Shown: one piece after another, positions 18,750 to 27,248 of the stretch
Layout: the number at the start of each line of letters is the position of its first letter
Position numbering within the stretch: the first letter of the stretch is position 1
From: an uncultured Litorivicinus sp.
GTDB taxonomy: Bacteria > Pseudomonadota > Gammaproteobacteria > Pseudomonadales > Litorivicinaceae
Length of the DNA: 38,877 nt
Assembly: GCA_902541775.1 (NCBI GenBank)
Contig: CACBSE010000007.1
Span: forward strand, 1 to 38,877
Direction of reading: 5' to 3'
Made by a program: the position numbers and the translations under genes
Notes under the pieces: model-generated
Told to the model about the DNA's origin: nothing
Database searches by the model: none
The model's input: the letters and a program-made list of their open reading frames with translations, nothing else

Positions 18750-19844
18750 ATGAGCAAAGCATTTTCTTTGGCTCTATCGCTGTTGTCAACGCCGGCATTG
18801 GCAGATTGGCAGTTGAACATGAATGAAGGAGTGACTGCGTTGTCACGTGAGATATTCGATCTGCATATGCTGATCTTTTGGATCTGCGTGGTAATCGGCG
18901 TTGCCGTATTCGGCGTTATGTTCTACTCAATTTTCAAATTTCGGAAATCTAAGGGTGCTGTCGCTGAACATTGGCATGAAAATACCACCGTCGAAGTATT
19001 TTGGACCGTCATCCCATCAATCATTTTGATAGCGATGGCCGTGCCAGCGACTGCTACCTTGATGGATATGTACGATACGTCAGAAGCGGATGTTGATATC
19101 CAGATCACTGGTTACCAGTGGAAGTGGAGATATCAGTATTTGGATGAGGACATCGACTTCTTTTCAAATTTATCGACTCCTCGGGAAGAGATCGTCAACG
19201 AGTCTACAAAGAATCCGAACTACCTGCTTGAAGTGGATAACGCATTGGTGATTCCTGCGAACAAAAAGGTTCGGTTTCTGGTCACAGCTAACGATGTGAT
19301 TCACTCGTGGTGGGTGCCTCACTTCGCTGTCAAGAAAGATGCGATTCCAGGATTTATTAATGAAGCGTGGGTCAAGGTAGAAGAACCAGGCGTCTATCGT
19401 GGACAATGCACAGAGTTGTGCGGCAAGGATCACGGCTTTATGCCGGTGGTCGTCGAAGTGAAGTCTGAAGCTGATTACGCGCAATGGGTTGCAGATCAAA
19501 AGGCGATGAAATTGGCAATGGCCGACGAAGCTTCAAAAGAATTCTCAATGGATGAGTTGATTGCAAAAGGCGAGGGTGTTTACCAGGCTGCATGCGCAGG
19601 CTGTCACCAGCCAAATGGGCAAGGGATCCCAGGGGCGTTCCCTGCGATCACAGGAAGTGCGATAGCCACGGGCGCTATTGATGCGCACATTGACATCATT
19701 GTGAATGGTAAATCAGGCACCGCGATGCAGGCTTTTAAAGAGCAATTATCGGCAGTCGATATCGCTGCTGTTGTAACTTATCAACGGAATGCGCTGGGCA
19801 ATACCGTGGGCGATGTGGTCCAGCCAAGCGCCATCCAAAAATAA
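18750..19844 (+). CDS. coxB: Cytochrome c oxidase subunit II with fused cytochrome c domain
   Basis: CoxB receives electrons from cytochrome c and passes them through the CuA centre to subunit I. The 364-residue product has a signal peptide ending in ALA-DWQLN, and two membrane helices (about 38-62 and 85-103). The cupredoxin domain has its CuA ligands at His185, Cys220 and Cys224 (CTELCGKDHGFM), His228 and Met231. A carboxy-terminal class I cytochrome c has haem motif CAGCH at 282-286 and a likely axial methionine in TAMQAF. This is the caa3-like form of an aa3 oxidase. The ATG at 18750 has TAGGAGG seven bases upstream; an in-frame GTG two codons earlier sits too close. coxA follows after 12 bases. 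Confidence 0.97.
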   Translation: MSKAFSLALSLLSTPALADWQLNMNEGVTALSREIFDLHMLIFWICVVIGVAVFGVMFYSIFKFRKSKGAVAEHWHENTTVEVFWTVIPSIILIAMAVPATATLMDMYDTSEADVDIQITGYQWKWRYQYLDEDIDFFSNLSTPREEIVNESTKNPNYLLEVDNALVIPANKKVRFLVTANDVIHSWWVPHFAVKKDAIPGFINEAWVKVEEPGVYRGQCTELCGKDHGFMPVVVEVKSEADYAQWVADQKAMKLAMADEASKEFSMDELIAKGEGVYQAACAGCHQPNGQGIPGAFPAITGSAIATGAIDAHIDIIVNGKSGTAMQAFKEQLSAVDIAAVVTYQRNALGNTVGDVVQPSAIQK

Positions 19845-19856
19845 GAGGAAATCATT

Positions 19857-21455
19857 ATGGCTACAGTTGATGTTGATCTACCGCACGTAAAAGACGAGGA
19901 TCCTCACCACCACGGTCCTGCAAAAGGCTTTGGGCGTTGGTTGTATACCACGAACCATAAAGATATTGGTTCGATGTATCTGATCTTTAGTTTATCCATG
20001 TTCATGATTGGTGGAATCATGGCGCTGATTATTCGGGCGGAATTATTCCAGCCAGGTTTGCAACTTGTTGAACCGAACTTCTTCAACCAAATGACTACGA
20101 TGCACGGCCTGATCATGGTCTTTGGGGCTGTGATGCCTGCGTTTGTTGGCCTTGCCAACTGGATGATTCCCATGCAAATCGGTGCTCCAGATATGGCATT
20201 GCCTCGAATGAATAACTGGAGTTTCTGGATTCTGCCTTTCGCATTCCTGATTCTGTTGTCATCGTTGTTCATGCCGGGTGGCGCGCCTAACTTTGGCTGG
20301 ACGTTCTACGCTCCGCTGTCGACGACCTACGCACCAGAATCGGTGACATTTTTTATTTTTGGCGTCCACATTATGGGTGCATCGTCAATCATGGGCGCGA
20401 TTAACATCATTGCGACCATCTTAAACATGCGCGCGCCTGGAATGACGCTGATGAAAATGCCACTGTTTGTGTGGACATGGTTGATTACCGCATTCCTCCT
20501 GATTGCTGTGATGCCAGTTCTCGCTGGTGTGGTCACGATGATGTTGATGGATATCCACTTTGGAACATCGTTCTTTAACGCAGCAGGCGGCGGTGACCCA
20601 GTCCTCTTCCAGCACGTATTCTGGTTCTTCGGCCACCCCGAGGTTTACATCATGATTTTGCCTGCATTCGGCATCATCAGTGAGATCATTCCAACATTTG
20701 CCAGAAAGCGCCTGTTTGGCTACTCGTCAATGGTGTACGCAGTTGCTTCAATTGCATTGCTTTCGTTTGTGGTTTGGGCGCACCACATGTTTACCGTTGG
20801 GATGCCATTGGTCGGTGAAGTGTTCTTCATGTTCGCGACGATGTTGATCGCGGTCCCAACGGGGGTCAAAGTATTTAACTGGGTTGCGACTATGTTCCGT
20901 GGATCGATGACATTTGAGACGCCAATGCTGTTCGCAATCGCGTTCGTGGTTCTGTTTACAATCGGTGGCTTCTCAGGATTGATGCTTGCGATTGCGCCGG
21001 CTGACTTCCAGTACCATGACACGTATTTCGTTGTTGCTCACTTCCACTATGTCTTGGTGCCTGGTGCGATCTTCTCGATCATGGCTGCGACCTATTATTG
21101 GTTGCCGAAGTGGACTGGACATCAATTGAACGAAACCATGGGTAAACTCCATTTCTGGTTGTCGTTTGTTGGCGTGAACGTCACGTTCTTCCCGATGCAT
21201 TTTGTGGGTTTGGCGGGCATGCCGCGTCGGATTCCTGACTATGCGTTGCAGTTTGCTGATTTCAACAGCATGGCATCCGTTGGGGCATTTATCTTTGGAT
21301 TCTCACAGCTCGTATTTATATACAACGTGATCCAGAATGTCCGCGCTGGAGAGAAAGCAACTGCGCAGGTTTGGGAAGGTGCACATGGTCTTGAGTGGAC
21401 GATACCGTCACCAGCGCCTTATCACACATTCTCAACGCCACCAAAGGTTGGTTAG
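19857..21455 (+). CDS. coxA: Cytochrome c oxidase subunit I
   Basis: CoxA is the proton-pumping catalytic subunit, holding haem a and the haem a3-CuB site. The 532-residue product has twelve membrane helices. It contains the low-spin haem histidine segment NQMTTMHGLIMVFG, the CuB/Tyr cross-link motif FWFFGHPEVYIMILP, the His-His pair VWAHHMFTVG, and the haem ligand region HDTYFVVAHFHYVL. Length and motifs are those of an A-type haem-copper oxidase. AGAGGA precedes the ATG. The next gene, cox11, begins five bases past the stop. Confidence 0.98.
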   Translation: MATVDVDLPHVKDEDPHHHGPAKGFGRWLYTTNHKDIGSMYLIFSLSMFMIGGIMALIIRAELFQPGLQLVEPNFFNQMTTMHGLIMVFGAVMPAFVGLANWMIPMQIGAPDMALPRMNNWSFWILPFAFLILLSSLFMPGGAPNFGWTFYAPLSTTYAPESVTFFIFGVHIMGASSIMGAINIIATILNMRAPGMTLMKMPLFVWTWLITAFLLIAVMPVLAGVVTMMLMDIHFGTSFFNAAGGGDPVLFQHVFWFFGHPEVYIMILPAFGIISEIIPTFARKRLFGYSSMVYAVASIALLSFVVWAHHMFTVGMPLVGEVFFMFATMLIAVPTGVKVFNWVATMFRGSMTFETPMLFAIAFVVLFTIGGFSGLMLAIAPADFQYHDTYFVVAHFHYVLVPGAIFSIMAATYYWLPKWTGHQLNETMGKLHFWLSFVGVNVTFFPMHFVGLAGMPRRIPDYALQFADFNSMASVGAFIFGFSQLVFIYNVIQNVRAGEKATAQVWEGAHGLEWTIPSPAPYHTFSTPPKVG

Positions 21456-21459
21456 GCTG

Positions 21460-22041
21460 ATGGCTGAGCAGAACGAGATAAAAACCAATCGGCTTGTGGT
21501 GCGGCTGGCGACAGCCGCAATCGCAATGTTTGGTTTCGGCTTCGCTTTGGTCCCTTTGTATGATGTTTTTTGTGATATCACGGGACTCAACGGTAAAAAC
21601 TTCAGTCAAGGTCCTGCAGAAGTTGCTTCAGTGGATCGGTCCAGGACTGTAAAAGTACAGTTCGTTACCGTTAACCCGGCGGGCATGCCTTGGGATTTCA
21701 AGCCAACTGTTCGCTCAATGCGAGTTTACCCTGGTGAAGATAAACACACGACGTTTTACGCGAAGAATTCGACTGGGGAATGGATGGTTGCGCAAGCCGT
21801 TCCATCTGTAACGCCATCGGAAGCCGCGCCCTATCTTCACAAGGTGAACTGTTTCTGTTTTGATCGGCAACCGCTGGACGCGGGCACCGATACTGAGATG
21901 CCTCTGTTATTCGTGGTCGACCCAGAGCTACCAGAGCACATTTCAACAATCACGTTATCTTACGCGCTATATGATCTGACTGATGATCAGAAGGTGGCGC
22001 AGTTAAAACTCGATAATGACAAAGGACGGACATCTTTATGA
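21460..22041 (+). CDS. ctaG: Cytochrome c oxidase assembly protein Cox11/CtaG
   Basis: Cox11 is a membrane-anchored copper chaperone that inserts CuB into subunit I. The 193-residue product has one amino-terminal membrane helix (LATAAIAMFGFGFALVPLYD), the conserved VFCDITGLNGK region just after it, and the copper-binding motif KVNCFCFDRQ near residue 130. The length is normal. I chose the ATG at 21460; the longer frame runs back through coxA. The stop overlaps the coxC start by four bases (ATGA), so both are translationally coupled. Confidence 0.95.
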   Translation: MAEQNEIKTNRLVVRLATAAIAMFGFGFALVPLYDVFCDITGLNGKNFSQGPAEVASVDRSRTVKVQFVTVNPAGMPWDFKPTVRSMRVYPGEDKHTTFYAKNSTGEWMVAQAVPSVTPSEAAPYLHKVNCFCFDRQPLDAGTDTEMPLLFVVDPELPEHISTITLSYALYDLTDDQKVAQLKLDNDKGRTSL

Positions 22042-22919
22042 GTGGTTCGACATATTACGTTCCAGAACAAAGTAAGTGGCCAATTTTGGCCTCGGTTTCA
22101 CTTGGGCTTCTCGCCTATGGTGCGGCAATGACGATTACAGCGATGACCGCTGATCGTGACTCTTTTGGTCCCTGGGTTCTCGGTGGTGGATTCCTAGTGC
22201 TTTTCTACGTGATTTTCGGTTGGTTTAAAGACCAGATTCGCGAGGAAGCTGAGGGGCTTCACAGCGACCAGCTCGATCGATCCTATCGCCAAGGCATGTT
22301 GTGGTTCATTTTTTCCGAGGTGATGTTCTTCTGCGCATTCTTCGGGGCGCTCCTCTACGTTCGTGTGTTCTCAGTGCCCTGGATTGGCGGTGAGGGCGAC
22401 AAGGGCGTGACGAATATGTTGTGGGAGGGCTTCACTGCCACTTGGCCTTTGTTACAAACGCCTGATATGAAGCAATTCCCGGGTGCATCGGCGGTGATCG
22501 ATCCATGGCATCTGCCTCTAGTCAATACGGCATTGCTGATAACGTCGAGTGTTACGGTGACTTTTGCGCATCACGCTTTGAAGGAAAATAAGCGCCGAGC
22601 TTTGGAGGCTTGGTTAGCCGCAACAATCTTGCTCGCCGTTGTCTTTTTGTACTTCCAGGCGGTGGAGTATCACGAAGCATATACTGAACTCGGCCTGACC
22701 CTCAATTCAGGTATCTATGGCGCGACGTTCTTCATGTTGACTGGTTTCCATGGTTTCCATGTGATGTTGGGTACAACCATGTTGTTTGTCATGCTCCTGC
22801 GCTGTTTTGATGGCGCTTTTTCACCAGACAAGCATTTCGCGTTCGAGGCAGTCGCTTGGTATTGGCACTTTGTCGATGTGGTTTGGGTTGGGCTGTTTAT
22901 ATTCGTCTATATCCTCTAA
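22038..22919 (+). CDS. coxC: Cytochrome c oxidase subunit III
   Basis: CoxC is the third core subunit, which stabilises proton uptake by subunit I. The 293-residue product has about seven membrane helices, with family segments YRQGMLWFIFSEVMFFCAFF, the glutamate-containing FQAVEYHEAY, GFHGFHVMLG, and the end AVAWYWHFVDVVWVGLFIFV. It overlaps cox11 by four bases and converges on the minus-strand DUF2909 gene, overlapping its end by four bases. The identification is firm. Confidence 0.97.
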   Translation: MSGSTYYVPEQSKWPILASVSLGLLAYGAAMTITAMTADRDSFGPWVLGGGFLVLFYVIFGWFKDQIREEAEGLHSDQLDRSYRQGMLWFIFSEVMFFCAFFGALLYVRVFSVPWIGGEGDKGVTNMLWEGFTATWPLLQTPDMKQFPGASAVIDPWHLPLVNTALLITSSVTVTFAHHALKENKRRALEAWLAATILLAVVFLYFQAVEYHEAYTELGLTLNSGIYGATFFMLTGFHGFHVMLGTTMLFVMLLRCFDGAFSPDKHFAFEAVAWYWHFVDVVWVGLFIFVYIL

Positions 22920-23122
22920 CCACCGATCCCGTGGGGCTCGAGTAAGCCGGTGGCAATTCCGATGGCCACCAATGCGATGAGCCCCGCGGCCAGCCCAACG
23001 CGCCATGCAAGCGCATTCACGACACGCTTCTTGTCGGACGGGTCCTTCATCAGGAAGTAAAGGCCCGAAAATAAAACGCCAACGACGGCTAAAAACAAAA
23101 TCACGATTAAAATTTTGAACAT
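22916..23122 (-). CDS. DUF2909-family twin-transmembrane protein
   Basis: The 68-residue product has two membrane helices (ILIVILFLAVVGVLFSGLYF and VGLAAGLIALVAIGIATGLL) joined by a loop with KDPSDKKRVVNALAWR. This matches small DUF2909 twin-transmembrane proteins encoded inside cytochrome oxidase loci of gammaproteobacteria; the function is not known. It lies on the opposite strand to all its neighbours. I chose the ATG at 23122 because the first helix begins two residues later. Only 38 bases separate its start from that of SURF1 on the other strand, so the downstream genes may have their own promoter here or rely on read-through from coxC. Confidence 0.78.
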   Translation of the reverse strand: MFKILIVILFLAVVGVLFSGLYFLMKDPSDKKRVVNALAWRVGLAAGLIALVAIGIATGLLEPHGIGG

Positions 23123-23160
23123 AGTATTTCTCACTGACTCGAAGGGTGCAGGAAACCACA

Positions 23161-23847
23161 ATGTGGCTAACAAAGAAATGGTGGTTTTTAATTGTTGTGA
23201 TTCCAATAGTCGGTTTGTGTGTCAAAGCGGGCTTTTGGCAGCTCGACCGCGCGCATCAGAAAGAGGAATTAATCCGGGTTTTGACTGTCGGCGAATCGTT
23301 GTTAAAGACAGGCTCTGACATGTTGAACGTAGGAGCGCCAAGTGGAACATATCAAGTTCAATTGACAGTCTACCGTGATGCTGCGAGGCCGCTAAGTTTT
23401 TTAGATAATCGGATCCAAGACCGAGTTGCGGGTTACGAAGTTTTTACAGAGGTAATGACCTCTGACGGGTCAGTCCGGATGTTAGTCAACCTTGGTTGGG
23501 TCCCTGGTAAGAAACGACGAGATGAACTTCCGTTGATCGAAATACCAGCCGTGTTTGAGTTGAAAGGGTTATGGGTTCCCGTCACTGACAGCTATTTGAT
23601 GAGCGAGTCGGATGCTGAGACCCTCGGTAACGCTCAACGCGTGCAGTCGCTGACGGATCTGATCAAGACCGATTTGTTGCCCGGCATCGTGTTAGCCGAT
23701 GGGTTATTACCTCGGAATGCCAAGGGGCCGAAGCCGAGACTTGGTCCAGAAACTCATTATGGATACGCCATTCAATGGTTTTTGTTGGCTGTGGTGCTCT
23801 GTGGAATGACGGCTGTGATCTTGAAGAAGGGGATATTACGTGGGTAA
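23161..23847 (+). CDS. SURF1-family oxidase assembly protein
   Basis: SURF1 (Shy1) proteins assist haem a delivery to subunit I. The 228-residue product has an amino-terminal and a carboxy-terminal membrane helix flanking a periplasmic domain. Family marks are GFWQLDRAHQKEEL after helix 1, VLVNLGWVP-like VRMLVNLGWVPGKKRR, and HYGYAIQWFLLA at helix 2. I chose the ATG at 23161, with GCAGGAAA upstream, over an in-frame GTG five codons earlier. The stop overlaps the next gene by eight bases. Confidence 0.92.
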   Translation: MWLTKKWWFLIVVIPIVGLCVKAGFWQLDRAHQKEELIRVLTVGESLLKTGSDMLNVGAPSGTYQVQLTVYRDAARPLSFLDNRIQDRVAGYEVFTEVMTSDGSVRMLVNLGWVPGKKRRDELPLIEIPAVFELKGLWVPVTDSYLMSESDAETLGNAQRVQSLTDLIKTDLLPGIVLADGLLPRNAKGPKPRLGPETHYGYAIQWFLLAVVLCGMTAVILKKGILRG

Positions 23848-24289
23848 TCGAACAACTTTTTGGCTCATTTGGGCCATTGCTTTGGTTCCCATGATCGCTG
23901 CAGTTGTAATGTATTTTGGGCAAATTGGCTTACCAGAAGGGCGCACACATCACGGCCAATTGGTAGCGTCTGGCACGCAGTATTCTGATATTGGGCTACC
24001 ACATCCAGGTGAACCTGCGAAGTGGCAGGTTGTTCTGGCCTCAAATGCGTCGTGCTTGCCCTGTCAAACCTTTGGAGAGGGCATGGACAAGTTTCATACG
24101 GCGCTTGGTCGAGAGCGCAACCGTGTTGTTGTTTCTGAGGTCCAAACGATGACATTGACGGTCAGTGAGCCCTCTATCTGGGTCATCGACCCACTTGGAA
24201 ACGTCGTTTTAAAGTTTGAGCCTGGTATTAATCCAACGTTAATTCTCCAGGATTTGAAAAAGTTATTGAAGGTATCGAAGGTGGGTTGA
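23840..24289 (+). CDS. Membrane-anchored thioredoxin-like protein of the cox locus
   Basis: The 149-residue product has one membrane helix (FWLIWAIALVPMIAAVVMYF) and a small periplasmic domain with a Cys-x-x-Cys at 72-75 (ASCLPCQTF). A carboxy-terminal SIWVIDPLGNVVLKFEPG segment resembles the end of thioredoxin or SCO folds. Uncharacterised proteins of this shape often stand between SURF1 and ctaA in gammaproteobacterial oxidase clusters. A role in thiol or copper handling for CuA is inference. It starts at a GTG overlapping the SURF1 gene, and its stop overlaps the ctaA start by one base. SCO proteins use C-x3-C, so this is not a standard SCO. Confidence 0.7.
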   Translation: MGNRTTFWLIWAIALVPMIAAVVMYFGQIGLPEGRTHHGQLVASGTQYSDIGLPHPGEPAKWQVVLASNASCLPCQTFGEGMDKFHTALGRERNRVVVSEVQTMTLTVSEPSIWVIDPLGNVVLKFEPGINPTLILQDLKKLLKVSKVG

Positions 24290-25314
24290 TGGCAAATAAT
24301 CTTCCATTAAAGCTAGCGACTATTGCTCTGTTCTTAGCAGTTGAAGTGGTCCTGATGGGTGGTTTTACACGGATCACTGATTCTGGCCTTGGTTGTCCGG
24401 ATTGGCCGGGTTGTTTCGGCAAGATGGTAATGACCACCGATACTGAGACGATTGCGTATCTTCAAGAGCGTTACCCAGAAATCCATGTTGCGGTTCATAA
24501 AGGCTGGATCGAAATGATTCATCGCTATATTGCTGGAGGTCTTGGACTCTTGATCATGGGGATCGCATACCTTGGATATCGTGAAAAAGATAAAACGCCC
24601 AATTACCCCTATTTGGTCTCGCTTGCGCTACTTGGACTTGTCATCATCCAAGGAGCATTCGGTGCGTTCACGGTGACGCTGAAGTTGTTACCGAATATCG
24701 TGACACTGCATTTGATGGGTGGACTGATCATCGTTTCGACGCTGATGTACTTGCGTCATCGGCTTAAACGTCTAGCTAATGGTGACACTCAAGCTATTTC
24801 CATGCGATTGCCAGTTCTTGTCGGGATCGGTTTATTGTTCGCGCAAATCCTCTTGGGGGGTTGGGTATCGACTAACTATGCCGGTTGGGCATGCCCAGGA
24901 GTACTCAGTTGCACAGGCGGCGGTGAGGTTCAATACGATTTCCAGAGTGGATTCAATTTGCTCCCAGAAATTGGGCCAAATTATGAAGGTGGGCAGCTTG
25001 AGCACGGTGCACGAGCTGCCATACAAGTAGTGCATCGGGCCGGTGCCTTCGTGGTCCTTGGCTATTGGCTAGTTTTGTTGGCGGTTTATCTCAAACGTGG
25101 CGTGCTAACGTCTCGTAAAGCGTCTAACTTTATTGGATTAACTCTGGTACAAATAGTTTTCGGCTATGCAAACGTTGTCTACGCAGTGCCCGATAGCCTT
25201 GCATTTATCCATCATGCTTTGGGTGTTTTGCTATTATTAGTGGCGTGGTTGATTGCATATGAGACGGCTACTGAACAGGAGGATGCTGTTTATGGCAATG
25301 TTAGACACGCTTGA
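24289..25314 (+). CDS. ctaA: Haem A synthase CtaA (COX15)
   Basis: CtaA oxidises the C8 methyl group of haem O to give haem A in the membrane. The 341-residue product has eight membrane helices, with GGFTRITDSGLGCPDWPGCFG after helix 1, the haem-binding EMIHRYIAGGLGLL, the second-half cysteine loop GWACPGVLSC, and VVHRAGAFVV. The ATG at 24289 overlaps the previous stop (TGATG). The end overlaps ctaB by 23 bases. Length and motifs fit the proteobacterial type. Confidence 0.95.
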   Translation: MANNLPLKLATIALFLAVEVVLMGGFTRITDSGLGCPDWPGCFGKMVMTTDTETIAYLQERYPEIHVAVHKGWIEMIHRYIAGGLGLLIMGIAYLGYREKDKTPNYPYLVSLALLGLVIIQGAFGAFTVTLKLLPNIVTLHLMGGLIIVSTLMYLRHRLKRLANGDTQAISMRLPVLVGIGLLFAQILLGGWVSTNYAGWACPGVLSCTGGGEVQYDFQSGFNLLPEIGPNYEGGQLEHGARAAIQVVHRAGAFVVLGYWLVLLAVYLKRGVLTSRKASNFIGLTLVQIVFGYANVVYAVPDSLAFIHHALGVLLLLVAWLIAYETATEQEDAVYGNVRHA

Positions 25315-26191
25315 TGCTGGGCAGACGAATCCAACTTGGAAGGATTATTTAACGCTCACCAAACCACGGGTTGTCGCGGTTCTTGTGATGACCTCGATGG
25401 TTGGAATGCTTCTCGCAAGGCCGGTATTACCTCCGATTGAACTGTTTATTCTTGCAAACTTAGGTATCGGACTTGCTGCATCAGCTGCGGCCGCTGTGAA
25501 TCATGTCGTCGATAGGCGCCTTGATGCAACGATGAGTCGAACCAAACATCGACCGGTCTCAGAGGGTAGAGTGTCGCCGACCAATGCATTGATTTTTGCA
25601 TTTGCGCTGGGTTTGACTGGTCTAACGATCCTAGTCATGGTCGCAAACGTGCTAACAGCCGTTTTGACATTTGCATCGATCATCGGTTACGCGGTGGTGT
25701 ACACGTTGTATCTGAAGCGAGCGACGCCTCAGAATATTGTCATTGGTGGCATCGCTGGTGCGGCTCCACCACTGCTAGGTTGGGTGGCTGTGACCGGGTC
25801 AGTCGACCCCAACGCCTTGTTGCTTGTTGCAATTATTTTTGCCTGGACGCCACCTCACTTCTGGGCTCTGTGTATCGCAAAAAAAGAGGATTACGCGAAC
25901 GCTGATATTCCGATGTTACCTGTAACCCATGGTGAGGACTACACGCGCTTACAGATGCTTCTTTACACCATTTTGATGATCATCGTCACGGTACTGCCAT
26001 ACCTTAGTGGAATGAGTGGAATAGTGTATTTAACCGGCATTATCATCATCAACGCTCGGTTTTTGATGTTATTAAAGCGATATACCGATTCGAAAGAAGC
26101 GCAGGATGCGATGACTCTTTTTTGGTATTCGATTCGGTATATTATGTGGTTATTTCTTTTTTTGTTGGTAGATCACTTTGTCGTGCTGTGA
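25292..26191 (+). CDS. ctaB: Protohaem IX farnesyltransferase (haem O synthase) CtaB
   Basis: CtaB (CyoE) adds a farnesyl group to protohaem, supplying haem O to CtaA. The 299-residue product is a UbiA-type prenyltransferase with about nine helices. It carries the two aspartate-rich motifs: NHVVDRRLDATMSRTKHRP, and the later segment KKEDYANADIPMLPV. I chose the ATG at 25292 because AGGAGG lies nine bases upstream; the ATG at 25283 is directly next to that site. The gene is the last of the oxidase cluster. The SCO/SenC gene that usually follows in Pseudomonas-type clusters is absent and a pseudogene stands there. Confidence 0.95.
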   Translation: MAMLDTLDAGQTNPTWKDYLTLTKPRVVAVLVMTSMVGMLLARPVLPPIELFILANLGIGLAASAAAAVNHVVDRRLDATMSRTKHRPVSEGRVSPTNALIFAFALGLTGLTILVMVANVLTAVLTFASIIGYAVVYTLYLKRATPQNIVIGGIAGAAPPLLGWVAVTGSVDPNALLLVAIIFAWTPPHFWALCIAKKEDYANADIPMLPVTHGEDYTRLQMLLYTILMIIVTVLPYLSGMSGIVYLTGIIIINARFLMLLKRYTDSKEAQDAMTLFWYSIRYIMWLFLFLLVDHFVVL

Positions 26192-26312
26192 TTCCTGTTG
26201 ATTGAGGGCAGATTGGCATAGGTCAGTTGACCGCGCCTCTTGGAATTCAACAATCAACTGATCGTTCACGGTGAGGCTAAGCATTATGGAAAGGTCCAGG
26301 GAGGACTTAACA

Positions 26313-26913
26313 TATGACGTATCTCGCCATATCGCTGGTACATTAAAGGATCCGAAACAGGAGTGGGTTCTCATCTAGCCGGAGCGTTACGCAGCCAATA
26401 ATTTTTTAACTCGGATTTCAATCTTGGCTGCGATCCCGGTGATTGCTTTGTAAGTTGGTGTTAGACAAGTAGGTTGGTCGATCGCTAGTGAAGAGCCTTT
26501 TCGGCTTGTTGAATCAAGCGCGCTTCGGTCGGCACTCCTCTTTTACTTTGCGATGTGGCTGCCGTCGCGTGTATCCCAGTCTGTATGCACTGGATGGAAA
26601 AGACGTGTGGAGGCGAGGTATAGCCCGATACTTGTTTCGTTTTAACCACGGTGACAGCGACTCCACTGTTCCTGTCAGGTATTTCATTTTGTTACTGGTG
26701 CTTTGGTTAAATGTGGCCGTCAAGGGCGGTGCCGTAGCCTATTCGGTGCACCTTCTCGATAGTGGGACGTTGCGAATAATGAAAATTGATCAAGACCGCA
26801 CTTTTATGTTTGCGTCATCAATATTAACGGTTGCGTTATGTAAGTTGGTGGGTATGTCAGCGGCAAGCGTTATCGCCTGGAGCTACTTGGTTCCGCTCGT
26901 TTATCTTCCTTAA
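26313..26913 (+). pseudogene. Decayed YIP1-family membrane protein gene
   Basis: Reading across frames gives a nearly continuous YIP1-family protein. It starts at about 26313, where GGGAGGA lies eight bases before an ATG. In one frame come HIAGTLKDPKQEWVLI, a TAG stop at 26376, RYAANNFLTRISILAAIPVI, a TAA at 26451, and VGWSIASEEPFRL up to FYFAM. A frameshift near 26555 leads to VAAVACIPVCMHWMEKT, a TAG at 26621, and VTATPLFLSGISF. A second shift near 26690 leads to LWLNVAVKGGAVAYSVHLL and FMFASSILTVALCKLVGM. At least three internal stops and two frameshifts, plus one more near the start codon, make it inactive. Family assignment comes from recognising the consecutive segments. Confidence 0.82.
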
Positions 26914-27248
26914 ATTTGTAACCAGTACACGGCATACAATGAGGCCATTCCGACGATTAATGTGGGAATTGTTTTTTTTGTGGTGAAGAAAGTGATTGCG
27001 GCAATGCCTGCAGCGATTGGCTTCGGATCGATTACCACTGGGCCAAAGGCATTCACGAGCCCGATATCATCCTGAAATATCCCAGGGATAACTAATGCAC
27101 AAAGGACTGCTGGCGGAACCAACTCCAGCGAATCCGTAAACCACTGTGGCAGTTTGAAGTAGTGCTGACCCTCAATGAATGCGCATTTCAGTGCGAGCGT
27201 CACAAGACCAGCGAGAGCCACGACGATTAAGAAACCATTTGTCATCAT
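26910..27248 (-). CDS. azlD: AzlD-family small subunit of branched-chain amino acid exporter
   Basis: AzlD pairs with AzlC to form an exporter for branched-chain amino acids. The 112-residue product has four hydrophobic stretches, with the family loop SLELVPPAVLCALVIPGI and AAGIAAITFFTTKKTIPTLIVGM. Its start overlaps the azlC stop by four bases (ATGA), so both are translationally coupled. Its end overlaps that of the YIP1 pseudogene on the other strand. Confidence 0.87.
   Translation of the reverse strand: MMTNGFLIVVALAGLVTLALKCAFIEGQHYFKLPQWFTDSLELVPPAVLCALVIPGIFQDDIGLVNAFGPVVIDPKPIAAGIAAITFFTTKKTIPTLIVGMASLYAVYWLQI

Noticed and set aside
26488-26913. Open frame of 141 codons on the plus strand
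   Set aside because: Only its second half is protein-like, and that half is the last piece of the YIP1-family pseudogene; the first half is out-of-frame sequence of the same relic.
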